A stretch of DNA of 48,922 bases from Nitrospira sp. SG-bin2 (GCA_002083405.1 LVWT01000043.1:8779-57700), one strand, 5' to 3'. Counted from the stretch's first letter, positions 16,562 through 25,437 are shown. Program-made: numbers and translations. Notes: generated by a model not told the origin, from the letters alone.

Positions 16562-17218
16562 TCATGTGGGTGACAAAATAGAAACCACTCTATGACCAAA
16601 TCCAACTGGAAGGTCAAATTCATGTTCTTTGTTAATCGACCATCCATTCCCAAGATCCAATGGATTAATTCGACAGGATGAATAGATGATAGCCTTCCCG
16701 CCAGTTGTTAGGAGTTTTGACCCTCTTCGCAAAACTGACTCGTATTTCAACGCCCGCGTGGTCATGTAGTCGAATGGAGAGTTTTGTCCATTCTTGAGGA
16801 TGAACTGATCAAGGGTCCCATAGAAAATGGTGACTTGTTCGAGTCGGAGAAGGCCAACGATAGAATAGAGGAATGATATTTTCTTTTGGACAGGCTCTAT
16901 CAGCGTGATATTCAAGTCATTTCTGGTAATTTTCAGTGGAATACCTGGAAATCCAGCCCCTGTTCCGATATCGACCAGGCGAGCCCCATGAGTGATCGGT
17001 TCTGCTGTCAACCCGGCAAGAGAATCGACAAAATGCTTGACGATAATTTCTTCAGTCGCTGTGATACTGGTTAAATTGACTGATCGATTCCAGATTTGAA
17101 GCTGTTCCAAGTAGATCATGAATTGTTTCACCTGATCAGCCTGGAGACGAATACCGATTCGATCAGAGAATTTTTCAAAAATAGAGGAGAAATTGGAGAT
17201 CTGTTCCACGTGGAACAA
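16562..17218 (-). CDS. rsmG: 16S rRNA m7G527 methyltransferase RsmG (GidB)
   Basis: A 218-residue RsmG, which methylates G527 in the 530 loop of 16S rRNA. IWNRSVNLTSI and the SAM-binding LVDIGTGAGFPGIPL are diagnostic. The frame begins with a TTG at 17218, and its first codons (read as MFHVEQ) are the parS palindrome itself. No SD is visible, and about 43 residues precede the WN motif, more than the roughly 30 typical of the family, so the true start could lie a little downstream. The gene is visibly A+T-richer than its neighbours. It lies between mnmG and parA, the conserved gidA-gidB-parA order. Confidence 0.95.
   Translation of the reverse strand: MFHVEQISNFSSIFEKFSDRIGIRLQADQVKQFMIYLEQLQIWNRSVNLTSITATEEIIVKHFVDSLAGLTAEPITHGARLVDIGTGAGFPGIPLKITRNDLNITLIEPVQKKISFLYSIVGLLRLEQVTIFYGTLDQFILKNGQNSPFDYMTTRALKYESVLRRGSKLLTTGGKAIIYSSCRINPLDLGNGWSINKEHEFDLPVGFGHRVVSILSPT
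17202..17217. promoter_or_regulatory. parS site 2, inside the 5' end of rsmG
   Basis: Second perfect TGTTCCACGTGGAACA. It occupies codons 1-6 of the annotated rsmG frame (from the second base of the TTG). It is 677 bp from site 1, giving a clustered ParB loading zone around rsmG. Confidence 0.96.
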
Positions 17219-17284
17219 TTACGTGAATACGTATGCCAGGTCAAGAGAAACGTTCTGTGGTCTGGAACGGATTACCAGGCGCTA

Positions 17285-19165
17285 CTAATAGACCACTTGC
17301 TGAGGAGGCTGGCGATGGTATTTTTCCACTGCAACAAGGAGCAGTGATATAGCAGCAGGAGTGACCCCGGATATCCTTGAAGCCTGTCCGATTGTTTCGG
17401 GACGCACCCGCTTCAGTTTTTCCCGTACCTCGCGGGAGAACCCAGACACCAGATCGTAGTTGAAAGTCTGCGGGATGCAGCGCTGTTCAAATTTCTTGAA
17501 CTTCCCAATCTGATGAAGTTGGCGCTTGATGTAGCCATCGTACTTGATTTGAAGCTCTACTTCATCAGCGATTTCAATATCTTCAATGGCATCAATTTCC
17601 AACGTACGTAGCAGGTCCTGATAGGTCGATTCCTGTCTGCGTAAAATCTGGGCAAGGGTTTGTGAAGAGGAAATGTCTTGAAGGTAAGTATCATGTGTTC
17701 GTGCACGGATCGAGTCGGTCAATCGGGGCCTTGCTCGATTAAGCCGGACGACCTCGTTTTCAATTGCTGTCTTTTTCTCCACGAGTCTCTCATAAGCCGG
17801 GTCATCGACTAATCCAAGATGATGGCCGATCTGCATCAGTCGCAGATCGGCATTGCTATGACGAAGCAGCAACCGATATTCCGCCCGCGAGGTAAACATC
17901 CGATAGGGCTCATAGGCATCTTTTGTAATCAGATCATCAATCAGGACCCCGATGTAGGCTTGAGATCGATCCAGGACCAGCGGTGGTTGATTTCTTACTT
18001 TGAGAACGGCATTGACTCCTGCCATCAGACCCTGCGCGGCTGCCTCTTCGTAACCGGACGTTCCGTTAATCTGTCCCGCATGGTACAGACCCGTGACCAA
18101 TTTTGTCTCCAGTGTTTGATGGAGTTGACGGGGTGGGAAATAATCATATTCGATCGCATAGCCTGGTTTGAGCATCTTAGCCTGTTGCAATCCGGGAATC
18201 GTCTTGAGGACAGCTGTTTGAACATCGACCGGGAGGCTGGTCGAGATACCGTTTGGATAGAATTCGATGGAATCGAGCCCTTCCGGCTCTACGAAAATCT
18301 GGTGCCGTTCCTTGTCCGCAAAACGCACCACCTTGTCCTCAATGGATGGGCAGTACCGAGGCCCGGTGGATTCAATCACGCCGCTGTAGAGCGGTGAGCG
18401 GTCAAGGTTTGCTCGGATTATGTCATGCGTTTCCTGATTCGTGTAGGTCAGATGGCAGAGGATCTGCCTGGTCTCGATTTTCTTGGTCCGATAGGAAAAG
18501 GGCGGAGGCGGATCGTCGCCCGGCTGCGGAATCATGACTGAAAAATCGATCGTATTCTTGTCCAGGCGTGGCGGCGTACCGGTCTTCAAGCGTCCGACTT
18601 CGAATCCAAGATCCCGCATGCAATCAGATAAGTGTTCCGCCGAGGCTTCTCCTGCGCGTCCTGCCGGAAAATGGTTGAGCCCGATATGGATAAGTCCCTT
18701 AAGGAATGTTCCTGATGTCAACACGACGGCCTTCGCGCTGATCGTCCGGCCGCAGCCCGTGACGATCCCCGTAACTGCACCGCCGGCTGTGAGCAGTCGA
18801 TCGACGGTTCCCTCGGCAATGGTCAGCTGCGCTTCGCCGGCAAGCGTGTCCTGCATGGCTGAGCGATAGAGCGCCTTGTCGCATTGGGCGCGCAGAGCCC
18901 GCACGGCCGGCCCCTTGCTTGTGTTGATGAATCGAAACTGAATGCCGGCCCGGTCCGTATTCCGCCCCATCTCACCGCCGAGGGCGTCGATTTCTTTGAC
19001 CAGGTGCCCCTTGGCAATCCCACCGACGGCGGGGTTGCAAGACATCTGTGCAATACGGGACCGTTCCATCGTCAAGAGCAAGGTCGCCGCGCCCATCCGC
19101 GCAGATGCGAGCGCCGCTTCGCATCCGGCATGACCTCCACCCACCACGAGCACATCGAAATCCAT
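17285..19165 (-). CDS. mnmG: tRNA uridine 5-carboxymethylaminomethyl modification enzyme MnmG (GidA)
   Basis: A 626-residue FAD-dependent MnmG. The N-terminal Rossmann loop VGGGHAGCEAA binds FAD, followed by SCNPAVGGIAKGHLVKEIDALGG and CDKALYRSAMQ. The GYEEAAAQGLMAG block and the C-terminal helical domain ending in GVTPAAISLLL are complete. With MnmE it installs the cmnm5/nm5 group on wobble U34. ATG 19165 is preferred over the TTG at 19174, since TAGGA then sits about 9 nt upstream. It is 15 nt downstream of mnmE, so co-translation is likely. Confidence 0.97.
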   Translation of the reverse strand: MDFDVLVVGGGHAGCEAALASARMGAATLLLTMERSRIAQMSCNPAVGGIAKGHLVKEIDALGGEMGRNTDRAGIQFRFINTSKGPAVRALRAQCDKALYRSAMQDTLAGEAQLTIAEGTVDRLLTAGGAVTGIVTGCGRTISAKAVVLTSGTFLKGLIHIGLNHFPAGRAGEASAEHLSDCMRDLGFEVGRLKTGTPPRLDKNTIDFSVMIPQPGDDPPPPFSYRTKKIETRQILCHLTYTNQETHDIIRANLDRSPLYSGVIESTGPRYCPSIEDKVVRFADKERHQIFVEPEGLDSIEFYPNGISTSLPVDVQTAVLKTIPGLQQAKMLKPGYAIEYDYFPPRQLHQTLETKLVTGLYHAGQINGTSGYEEAAAQGLMAGVNAVLKVRNQPPLVLDRSQAYIGVLIDDLITKDAYEPYRMFTSRAEYRLLLRHSNADLRLMQIGHHLGLVDDPAYERLVEKKTAIENEVVRLNRARPRLTDSIRARTHDTYLQDISSSQTLAQILRRQESTYQDLLRTLEIDAIEDIEIADEVELQIKYDGYIKRQLHQIGKFKKFEQRCIPQTFNYDLVSGFSREVREKLKRVRPETIGQASRISGVTPAAISLLLVAVEKYHRQPPQQVVY

Positions 19166-19180
19166 AGGCTCCAATCCTAC

Positions 19181-20626
19181 TTATTTACCGATACAGAATT
19201 CAGAAAAGATCTGATTCAAGACCTCGTCGGAGGTGATTGCGCCGGTCACTTCTCCCAGCGCATCTGACGCTCCCCGAAGGTCGATTGCAACAAACTCCGG
19301 TTCAACTCCATTTCGAACGGAATCCAATGCCTCTTGAATTGATGTTTCCGCGCGTTCCAGGGCCTGGCGATGACGTACATTGGTGATCATCATACTGCCG
19401 GTAGATTCCAAGGATGCCGGTAACAAGTAGGCGCGAATTGATTCTCTCAGCCGATCGATCCCCATCCCTGTTCGTACGGATGTCACAAGTACCTTGCAGC
19501 CCGTGCCTTCTTTGGCCAGACGGGATAGATGCGTGATTCGATCGGTGTCTACCAGGTCACATTTGTTAATAACTATGAGGCTCATAGGGTGGGTAGGCAA
19601 CGAAAACGTCCGGCTCAGATCCTGCTCATTCAGCTCAGTCGCATCCAGGACATGCAAGACGAGGTCGCCCTGTTCCATGGCCGAATGGGCCCGCTTGATT
19701 CCTTCTTGCTCTACAATATCGGCAGTCTCACGTAGGCCAGCGGTGTCCACCAAGGTGATCATAAGACCATCCCAAACCACAGATTCTTCGATCACATCGC
19801 GGGTCGTACCCGGAATGTCCGTCACGATCGCCCTGTCTGCGCCAAGCAGAGTATTCAATAGACTGGATTTCCCAACGTTTGGACGGCCTGAGATGACCAC
19901 GCGCGCTCCCTCACGCAGCCTGACCCCTCGCTGTGACGTCTCCAGCATCGTCCGGATCTCATGGCCGGTTTCTTCCAGCGCGGAGCGCAGCTCTTCCCGT
20001 CCAACAAAGGCGATATCTTCTTCAGCGAAATCGATGCCGGCCTCGACCTGTGCCAACAGCCTGACGAAACGTGTTCGCAACCGCTCAACCCGCCGCCCCA
20101 AGTCACCCCGGAGGTGACGCTGCGCAATTTTCAGCCCGGCCTCAGACGTTGCCCGAATAGTATCGAGTACGGCCTCTGCCTGAGATAGATCCAGACGCCC
20201 ATTCAGAAACGCCCGCTTTGTAAACTCTCCAGGCTCAGCCAAACGGGCACCCGCTGTCAAACAGGCTTCGCATACTAAGCGAAGGACTACGTGACCGGCG
20301 TGACAATGAATTTCAACCACGTCCTCGGCGGTGAATGAACGGGGTCCTTTCATAAGGACGACGAGGGCCTCATCGATAACGTCTCGGTCCGGCCGCATCA
20401 ATGGCGTGGCAGGAGGGTCGGATTGAGAGGGCAGCTCAGGTGGAAGAATATCGGCGAGATGCAGCGTATGGGAAGACACAGCGCTTAGCAGCAATCCGGA
20501 ACGGAGCCGTACGATCTTCTCTGCAACAGACAGCGTCCCGGGACCACTGATGCGAATAATGCCGATCCCACCCTCGCCCGCGGGAGTCGCAATGGCACAA
20601 ATTGTATCCTCAAGGACTCCGTCCAT
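19181..20626 (-). CDS. mnmE: tRNA modification GTPase MnmE (TrmE)
   Basis: A 481-residue MnmE. The N-terminal tetrahydrofolate-binding domain starts DTICAIATPAGEGGIGIIRISG. The helical domain is interrupted by the G domain with P-loop GRPNVGKSS (247-255), DIPGTTRDV, DTAG and NKCD. The protein ends FCIGK, whose cysteine is essential in the family. It partners MnmG, encoded immediately downstream. The gene lies downstream of yidC in the canonical rpmH-rnpA-yidD-yidC-mnmE order. Confidence 0.97.
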   Translation of the reverse strand: MDGVLEDTICAIATPAGEGGIGIIRISGPGTLSVAEKIVRLRSGLLLSAVSSHTLHLADILPPELPSQSDPPATPLMRPDRDVIDEALVVLMKGPRSFTAEDVVEIHCHAGHVVLRLVCEACLTAGARLAEPGEFTKRAFLNGRLDLSQAEAVLDTIRATSEAGLKIAQRHLRGDLGRRVERLRTRFVRLLAQVEAGIDFAEEDIAFVGREELRSALEETGHEIRTMLETSQRGVRLREGARVVISGRPNVGKSSLLNTLLGADRAIVTDIPGTTRDVIEESVVWDGLMITLVDTAGLRETADIVEQEGIKRAHSAMEQGDLVLHVLDATELNEQDLSRTFSLPTHPMSLIVINKCDLVDTDRITHLSRLAKEGTGCKVLVTSVRTGMGIDRLRESIRAYLLPASLESTGSMMITNVRHRQALERAETSIQEALDSVRNGVEPEFVAIDLRGASDALGEVTGAITSDEVLNQIFSEFCIGK

Positions 20627-20701
20627 ATGTGCAAAGACGCGACGGTCCGGGCCCTGCCGACATCGGATGTGGAACTGCGCTGCAACGAAAGAGCAGTCGG
20701 G

Positions 20702-22390
20702 TTACTTTTTCCCGGTTGCTTCAGCAACCACCGGCACCGGGGGGCGGCGCTTAAAGATAAACCGATCCGTGACCAGTTGCTGTCCGATGGTCAGCGTATT
20801 ATTGGTCAACCAATACAGCACGAGACCGGCAGGGAAATTGATAAAAAGAAAGGTCATGAAAACCGGCAACAAGAGCATCATCTTTGCTTGCGCCGGATCC
20901 ATCGCTGTGGGGGTGATCTTCTGCTGAATCACCATGCTGCCGCCCATTATGATCGGTAAGACGTAAAAGGGGTCCTGGATCGACAAGTCGGTAATCCATA
21001 ACCACAGTGGTGCTTGCCGCAAATCGATTGCCACGTTCAGTATGTTGAACAGCGCCACAAAGACCGGCATTTGGAGCACCATCGGCAGGCACCCGCCGAC
21101 CGGATTGACCTTGTGGTCTCGATACACCTTGATGAGCTCCTTATTCAGGCGCTCACGATCTTCTTTGAATTTCTCCTGAACCTCCAGGACCTTCGGTTGG
21201 ATCCCGGCCATTTGTTTCATCGACTTATAGCTTTTGTACTGGAGGGGTACGAACAGCAGCTTGATCACGATGGTCAGCAGAATGATCGCGGCTCCGTAGT
21301 TGCCGGTGTAATCGTTGATCGTGCGCAGCACATAAAACAGCGGCTTCGCCACCATTTTAACCATGTCCCAACTTCCGAAAATGAACCAGCCGAAGTCGAC
21401 GGTATCTTCCAGGCCAAGCTCGAGTGCTCGCAGCGCGTCATATTCTTTGGGGCCGGCAAAGAGCTTAAACTCTATTGGGGTTTCGGGTGAAGCGATGGGG
21501 ATAAGGACGGACGTCGAGGCCAGCTTCTCACCTTCCTTTTTTACCAAAACGGTTGGACTTTCCTGTGGGATCAGCACAGATAAAAAATACTTATCCTGGA
21601 GGCCGGCCCATTTCACGGACCCCTTGTGTTCCATTTCTGAATCGGGCAAGTCCAACTTGATCTTGCCATCCACCAGTGCCACAGGACCGATCGAGCCGAT
21701 AAAGCCCTCGCCCCATTCCACAATGCCGAAATTCGTGCCCAGTCCAACCTGCATCGAGCCGGAGAGTCTGCTCTGATTCAGCGACACGTCCACCAGATAG
21801 CTGTTTGCATGAAACGTCAGCTGTTTAACAATACGAACACCGGTCGACAGGTTTTCATACGTGAATGTCAGATGGCCGGTGGGGTTCTTGTCGTCCAGGA
21901 TCGTAAAGTCTCGTGTGACACGATAGTTCCCGTCACTGATTTCTTTCGACAGGCTTGAATCGTCCCCTCTGATCGACAAGGGGCCGGCGAATTTTCCGCC
22001 TTGCCGGACCATCTGTACAGGTGGCGCATTGTTATCCGCGCTGCTCCGATAGCGCTTGAGCTCCCAGCTCGTCAGCACCGCCCCGCGGGACGTAAATTTG
22101 GCATGATAGAGGGCGGTGTCCACCTCGACCGTCTCCCCAACCGTATTGATGAGTTCATGAGCAGGGGCTTTCTCCGGCGAACCTTTTTCGGAGGCGGTTT
22201 TTGTGGGAGAGGCGCTCGCAGGCGTTGTTTCGCGGGGAGCAGGTGAAGTTGATGGCGTGGCGTCGGCCACCGGAGCCGGTTCCTCAAGCTTAGGCGGATC
22301 AGGGAGCAGACCCAGTTCCTTGAGCGCGTACTCGTACCCGAAGATAATCACCAGTGAGAGCACAAGGAACACAATGACGCGCTTTTCCAT
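20702..22390 (-). CDS. yidC: Membrane protein insertase YidC
   Basis: A 562-residue Gram-negative-type YidC. An N-terminal TM anchor (VIVFLVLSLVIIFGYEYAL) is followed by a Pro/Ala/Ser/Thr-rich linker and the large periplasmic P1 domain (about residues 85-340). The conserved C-terminal five-TM core includes NYGAAIILLTIVIKLLFVPLQYKSYKSM and the cytoplasmic hairpin with NPVGGCLPMVLQMPVF. It inserts and folds inner-membrane proteins with or without Sec. ATG 22390 (MEKRV) is preferred over the TTG at 22396. The adjacent yidD is its usual helper. Confidence 0.97.
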   Translation of the reverse strand: MEKRVIVFLVLSLVIIFGYEYALKELGLLPDPPKLEEPAPVADATPSTSPAPRETTPASASPTKTASEKGSPEKAPAHELINTVGETVEVDTALYHAKFTSRGAVLTSWELKRYRSSADNNAPPVQMVRQGGKFAGPLSIRGDDSSLSKEISDGNYRVTRDFTILDDKNPTGHLTFTYENLSTGVRIVKQLTFHANSYLVDVSLNQSRLSGSMQVGLGTNFGIVEWGEGFIGSIGPVALVDGKIKLDLPDSEMEHKGSVKWAGLQDKYFLSVLIPQESPTVLVKKEGEKLASTSVLIPIASPETPIEFKLFAGPKEYDALRALELGLEDTVDFGWFIFGSWDMVKMVAKPLFYVLRTINDYTGNYGAAIILLTIVIKLLFVPLQYKSYKSMKQMAGIQPKVLEVQEKFKEDRERLNKELIKVYRDHKVNPVGGCLPMVLQMPVFVALFNILNVAIDLRQAPLWLWITDLSIQDPFYVLPIIMGGSMVIQQKITPTAMDPAQAKMMLLLPVFMTFLFINFPAGLVLYWLTNNTLTIGQQLVTDRFIFKRRPPVPVVAEATGKK

Positions 22391-22425
22391 GAACAAGATG
22401 TGTTTCCCCTAGAGTGTATGAACCG

Positions 22426-22635
22426 CTACTTGACCGGGTCTTCTCCCCCGGGATGGAAGGGATGGCATTTCATCAGGCGGACCAGTGCCAGGCCAAGACC
22501 TTGTAACGCACCGTACCGATTCACGGCATCCAAGGCGTATCGAGAGCACGTGGGCTCGAACCGGCAGGCCGGGCCAAGCAACGGAGAAATCATAAAACGG
22601 TACCCGTGAATGATCCAGAGACACAGCTGCCGCAT
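22426..22635 (-). CDS. yidD: Membrane protein insertion efficiency factor YidD
   Basis: A 69-residue YidD. The family block GPACRFEPTCSRYALDAVNRYGALQG and the terminal KCHPFHPGGEDPV, with three conserved cysteines, are plain. It is a small amphipathic inner-membrane protein that assists YidC. It starts only a base after the rnpA stop (TGA-TATG), so it depends on translation of rnpA. An overlapping 71-residue frame at 22409-22624 is a shadow. Confidence 0.95.
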   Translation of the reverse strand: MRQLCLWIIHGYRFMISPLLGPACRFEPTCSRYALDAVNRYGALQGLGLALVRLMKCHPFHPGGEDPVK

Positions 22636-22636
22636 A

Positions 22637-22999
22637 TCAATCCGCCCTTGGTCGAATCAGATGAACTCGCCGCAATGACGTATCCCACATTCGGGTCAGG
22701 TCTTCGTGCGTCTGCGCCAGCGCTTCGCGTTTCGGAAATACCAGAAGGGCTTGGCCGGGAATCAAGTCCTGGTGGCGCTGTCTCACCAGCGCACGAAAAA
22801 CCCGCTTTGCCCGATTTCTCCGGACCGCATTGCCGAAGCGCTTTCCGACGATAATTCCGACGCGGCTCGGCGCGTCATCCATCTTGTACATCAACAGATT
22901 AAACAGAGCCGTGGAAATTCGCCGTCCTTGACGTTTGACGGTTTCAATATCCCGGCTGGCCCGTAAGAAAATGCTGCGCTCTCCTTGCGGTTTCGACAT
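22637..22999 (-). CDS. rnpA: Ribonuclease P protein component
   Basis: About 120 residues. The RnpA core reads FLRASRDIETVKRQGRRI, then RVGIIVGKRFGNAVRRNRAKRVFRAL (the RNR motif that contacts P RNA), then GQALLVFPKREALAQ. It binds the RNase P RNA and widens its substrate range for tRNA 5' maturation. ATG 22999 lacks an SD. GTG at 23026 (nine residues longer) has AAGGA 4 nt upstream and is a real alternative. The open frame back to 23398 runs through rpmH and is not coding. The gene lies between rpmH and yidD. Confidence 0.93.
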   Translation of the reverse strand: MSKPQGERSIFLRASRDIETVKRQGRRISTALFNLLMYKMDDAPSRVGIIVGKRFGNAVRRNRAKRVFRALVRQRHQDLIPGQALLVFPKREALAQTHEDLTRMWDTSLRRVHLIRPRAD

Positions 23000-23142
23000 C
23001 GCGAAAGGATTGTCCCACGGCTGCACGCCGTCCTTCGATGGTCTGAGTCGGGATGGCTTCTGACAGGGAGATGCGATCCCAGGGCAGCGAGATATCACCG
23101 GCAGATGCACAGAAGAACATCGAGAGTGCCGTCGGTAGCGAG

Positions 23143-23280
23143 CTAGACCGTCAACCGGGCCCGTCCCTTCGCACGGCGACGAGCCAGGACCCGACGCCCG
23201 TTTTTCGTGCTCATGCGCTTGCGGAAACCGTGCTCGCGTTTCTTCTTGAGATTCGATGGCTGCTGAAATGTAAAGGACAC
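23143..23280 (-). CDS. rpmH: Ribosomal protein bL34
   Basis: A 45-residue bL34 in full: it starts MSFTFQQPSNLKKKREHGFR, continues KRMSTKNGRRVLARRRAKGR and ends ARLTV. The start codon is GTG at 23280, with GGGAGGAG 4 nt upstream. It is very basic and has the exact family length. It is the first gene of the rpmH-rnpA-yidD-yidC unit and is preceded by a consensus sigma70 promoter. Confidence 0.96.
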   Translation of the reverse strand: MSFTFQQPSNLKKKREHGFRKRMSTKNGRRVLARRRAKGRARLTV

Positions 23281-23333
23281 GGGGCTCCTCCCTCACGATC
23301 ATTAAAAAGCGGACCACTCTAAATGAACGGTGT

Positions 23334-23362
23334 ATTATAGGAGCGGCTTTGTGACCTGTCAA
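23334..23362 (-). promoter_or_regulatory. Consensus sigma70 promoter of the rpmH operon
   Basis: On the minus strand, TTGACA (23362-23357) and TATAAT (23339-23334) are separated by exactly 17 bp, a full consensus match. It lies about 54 bp upstream of the rpmH GTG, leaving a short leader. It fits strong growth-related expression of bL34 and RNase P protein. Confidence 0.9.
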
Positions 23363-23505
23363 TTTAGAGTCTTCTACGGCTCCGGTCATTAGCACCATTG
23401 CATCCCTCTATTGATCCCCTTCTTCCTTGAGGCGCTTTTGTCTCCGCAGCACCAGATCGCCACAATCCTAGCCGTATGCCCCCATGTCGTGTATAATCTA
23501 AAGTG

Positions 23506-23535
23506 TTGACACCATAGACATTTTTGTCATATTTG
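23506..23535 (+). promoter_or_regulatory. Candidate promoter of the lipoprotein/L,D-transpeptidase genes
   Basis: TTGACA (23506-23511), an 18-bp spacer and TATTTG (23530-23535), with a good -35 and a fair -10. The leader to the lipoprotein start is about 110 nt. A TATAAT at 23492-23497 lacks a matching -35. The 23363-23649 gap holds no gene that I can see. Confidence 0.45.
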
Positions 23536-23649
23536 GAAATCTTCTTTTGGCACTGAGCTTGCTGTTTGATAGGGATTTCCCTGCAGCGCTCTCTGCGGGA
23601 GGGTCATCACATCGAAAACACAACGAGTCTTTATGGAGGACATGACACC

Positions 23650-24270
23650 ATGGTGCAGATCAAACAGCTACTGGTACCTGTAGCCCTTACCGCTCTCATT
23701 GCAGCCGGATGTACGAAGCCGCCCTCAGAAAAGATCGAGGCGGCAGAACAGGCCGTTAAGGATGCGCAACAGAGCGGAGCGGGCACCTACACTGCTGAGG
23801 AGTATGCGAAACTTGAAGGCACCCTCGATGCGTTGAAAAAAGAGGTTAGTGAGCAGGACGGGAAGTTTGCCCTCTTTCGGGACTACGGCAAAGTTGAACA
23901 GCTGGCTGCATCGACAGCAGCCGAAGGCCAGCGCGTAAAAACAGAGGTGGCCAAGAAGAAAGAGGAAGCCAAAGCGGGAGCGCTCCAGGCTCAGCAGGTT
24001 GCTCAAGAAGCCGTCGCGTCCACTCTGAAACTCGTCGCCAGGGCGCCGGTTGGAAAAGATCGTGCGGCGGTTGAGGGGATCAAGAACGACGCCGAAGCCC
24101 TCAAGGCTTCGCTCAATCAGGTTCAGCTGGCAATTGACAAAGAAGATTACCCGGCTGCGCAGACTCAAGCGAAGGCTATCAATGACAAGAGCCGGGCCGT
24201 GTCAGACGAAATAGAGAGTGCGTTGGCCAAGATAGGAAAGGGAAAATCTTCTCCTTCCAGGAAGCACTAA
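23650..24270 (+). CDS. DUF4398-like lipoprotein
   Basis: A 206-residue lipoprotein. The signal peptide VQIKQLLVPVALTALIAAGC ends in a clear lipobox (LIAAGC). It is followed by an Ala/Glu/Lys-rich, fully helical domain with heptad character (EKIEAAEQAVKDAQQSGA, and repeated AQQ/EAKA patterns) as in DUF4398 proteins, which are often near OmpA-like and cell-wall genes. ATG 23650 follows GGAGGA at 8-10 nt; the longer frame to 23566 is not supported. It lies 15 nt upstream of the first L,D-transpeptidase, so an operon is likely. A periplasmic scaffold role is inferred. Confidence 0.75.
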   Translation: MVQIKQLLVPVALTALIAAGCTKPPSEKIEAAEQAVKDAQQSGAGTYTAEEYAKLEGTLDALKKEVSEQDGKFALFRDYGKVEQLAASTAAEGQRVKTEVAKKKEEAKAGALQAQQVAQEAVASTLKLVARAPVGKDRAAVEGIKNDAEALKASLNQVQLAIDKEDYPAAQTQAKAINDKSRAVSDEIESALAKIGKGKSSPSRKH

Positions 24271-24285
24271 GGGTAGAGTTTTGAC

Positions 24286-25437
24286 GTGGCGGCGATGGGT
24301 ATCAAACGTGCCAAGATTGCCGGGAGCATCTGCGTCCTTCTTGTGACCGGATGTGTTCCGGCTGTTCCCCCCGACCTGATCGCCGCAATCGATGCGATCG
24401 ATCATGATTTGATTTCCATAGGGGCTCCCCAGGCGGCGCCTGAAGAGTATGCCTACTTTACGAGGCAATGGGTTTCGCTCAAGGCCCGCGTGCAAGCCGA
24501 TGATGATCTTATCCGCTGGCCGTGGGAATCCAACGAGATTGAGAAAGAGCTCAGACGGCTTCATAGCGAAGGTGGAACTACCGTCGCCCGGCTGAATGAC
24601 CGGCAGGCCGCCCAACGGCGGCTGGCAGAATCCACACTCGCCCGCCTTGAAGCGCGCTTCCTCTCCATGGCTTCGCATGTCCAATCGATCAACGGGCGTG
24701 TTGCGCTGGGGGAAAAACCTGTCCAAACAGACTTGCTTCTGAAACAAGCCCGTTCTTTCTTAGAACAAAGAGACTACGCGCGATCGATCCAGATTGCCGA
24801 ACAGGCCAGCCAGGCTCTCCAGCTCCAGACGACCGCATTAAGACGGGAGTTAGGCCGGTATGCCGATGACCGGCAGGTCGGGCATTGGCAGGCCATGGTC
24901 AAACAAACGGTGGACTGGTCGAGGACACACCAGTCCACGGCCATCGTGGTCAGTAAGGCCGACCGGGAATTAATCGTCTACAAGGGCGGACGCAAAGTGC
25001 TATCATATCCAGTCCGGCTCGGATTCAACGGCATTCGGGAGAAACGATTTCAGGGAGATGGAGCCACCCCGGAGGGACGGTACCGGGTGACTGAGGCGCG
25101 CGGCGCAGGGCAAACGCAGTTTTATCGCGCCCTCGTGTTGGACTATCCCAATGCAGAAGATCGCCGGCGGTTTCGGCTGGCCAAGCAATCGGGGAAAATT
25201 GCTTCGGCAAAGGAGATTGGAGGCCAAATCGAAATCCATGGTGTGGAGAATGATCTCATGGCGCAGACGCTTGGGTGCGTCATGCTGGCGAATCCCCACA
25301 TGGCCGAACTCTTTGCGCGAGTATCCTCCGGCACGCCGGTGACGATTGTCGGCGCATTGACCGGACGTAATTCGATTGCGTTGGCCCTGGCGGAGTTAGC
25401 GGATCGAACAGACGAAACCCGAGTGTCATTATTATGA
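24286..25437 (+). CDS. Lipoprotein L,D-transpeptidase (YkuD), long form
   Basis: A 383-residue lipoprotein with signal AGSICVLLVTGC (lipobox VTGC), then a helical domain (about 25-210) resembling DUF4398/TPR-like coils. The YkuD domain covers about 220-365. The catalytic motif is kept: IEIHGVEND with His318 and LGCVML with Cys331. Such enzymes form or edit 3-3 crosslinks in peptidoglycan or attach proteins to it. The start is GTG 24286, with ATG 24295 as alternative. Its last codons overlap the next L,D-transpeptidase by 4 bp (ATGA). Exact reaction is inferred. Confidence 0.85.
   Translation: MAAMGIKRAKIAGSICVLLVTGCVPAVPPDLIAAIDAIDHDLISIGAPQAAPEEYAYFTRQWVSLKARVQADDDLIRWPWESNEIEKELRRLHSEGGTTVARLNDRQAAQRRLAESTLARLEARFLSMASHVQSINGRVALGEKPVQTDLLLKQARSFLEQRDYARSIQIAEQASQALQLQTTALRRELGRYADDRQVGHWQAMVKQTVDWSRTHQSTAIVVSKADRELIVYKGGRKVLSYPVRLGFNGIREKRFQGDGATPEGRYRVTEARGAGQTQFYRALVLDYPNAEDRRRFRLAKQSGKIASAKEIGGQIEIHGVENDLMAQTLGCVMLANPHMAELFARVSSGTPVTIVGALTGRNSIALALAELADRTDETRVSLL

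Noticed and set aside
22637..23398. 253-codon frame on the minus strand containing RnpA
   Set aside because: The first half reads out of frame through rpmH; only the last 120-129 codons are RnpA.
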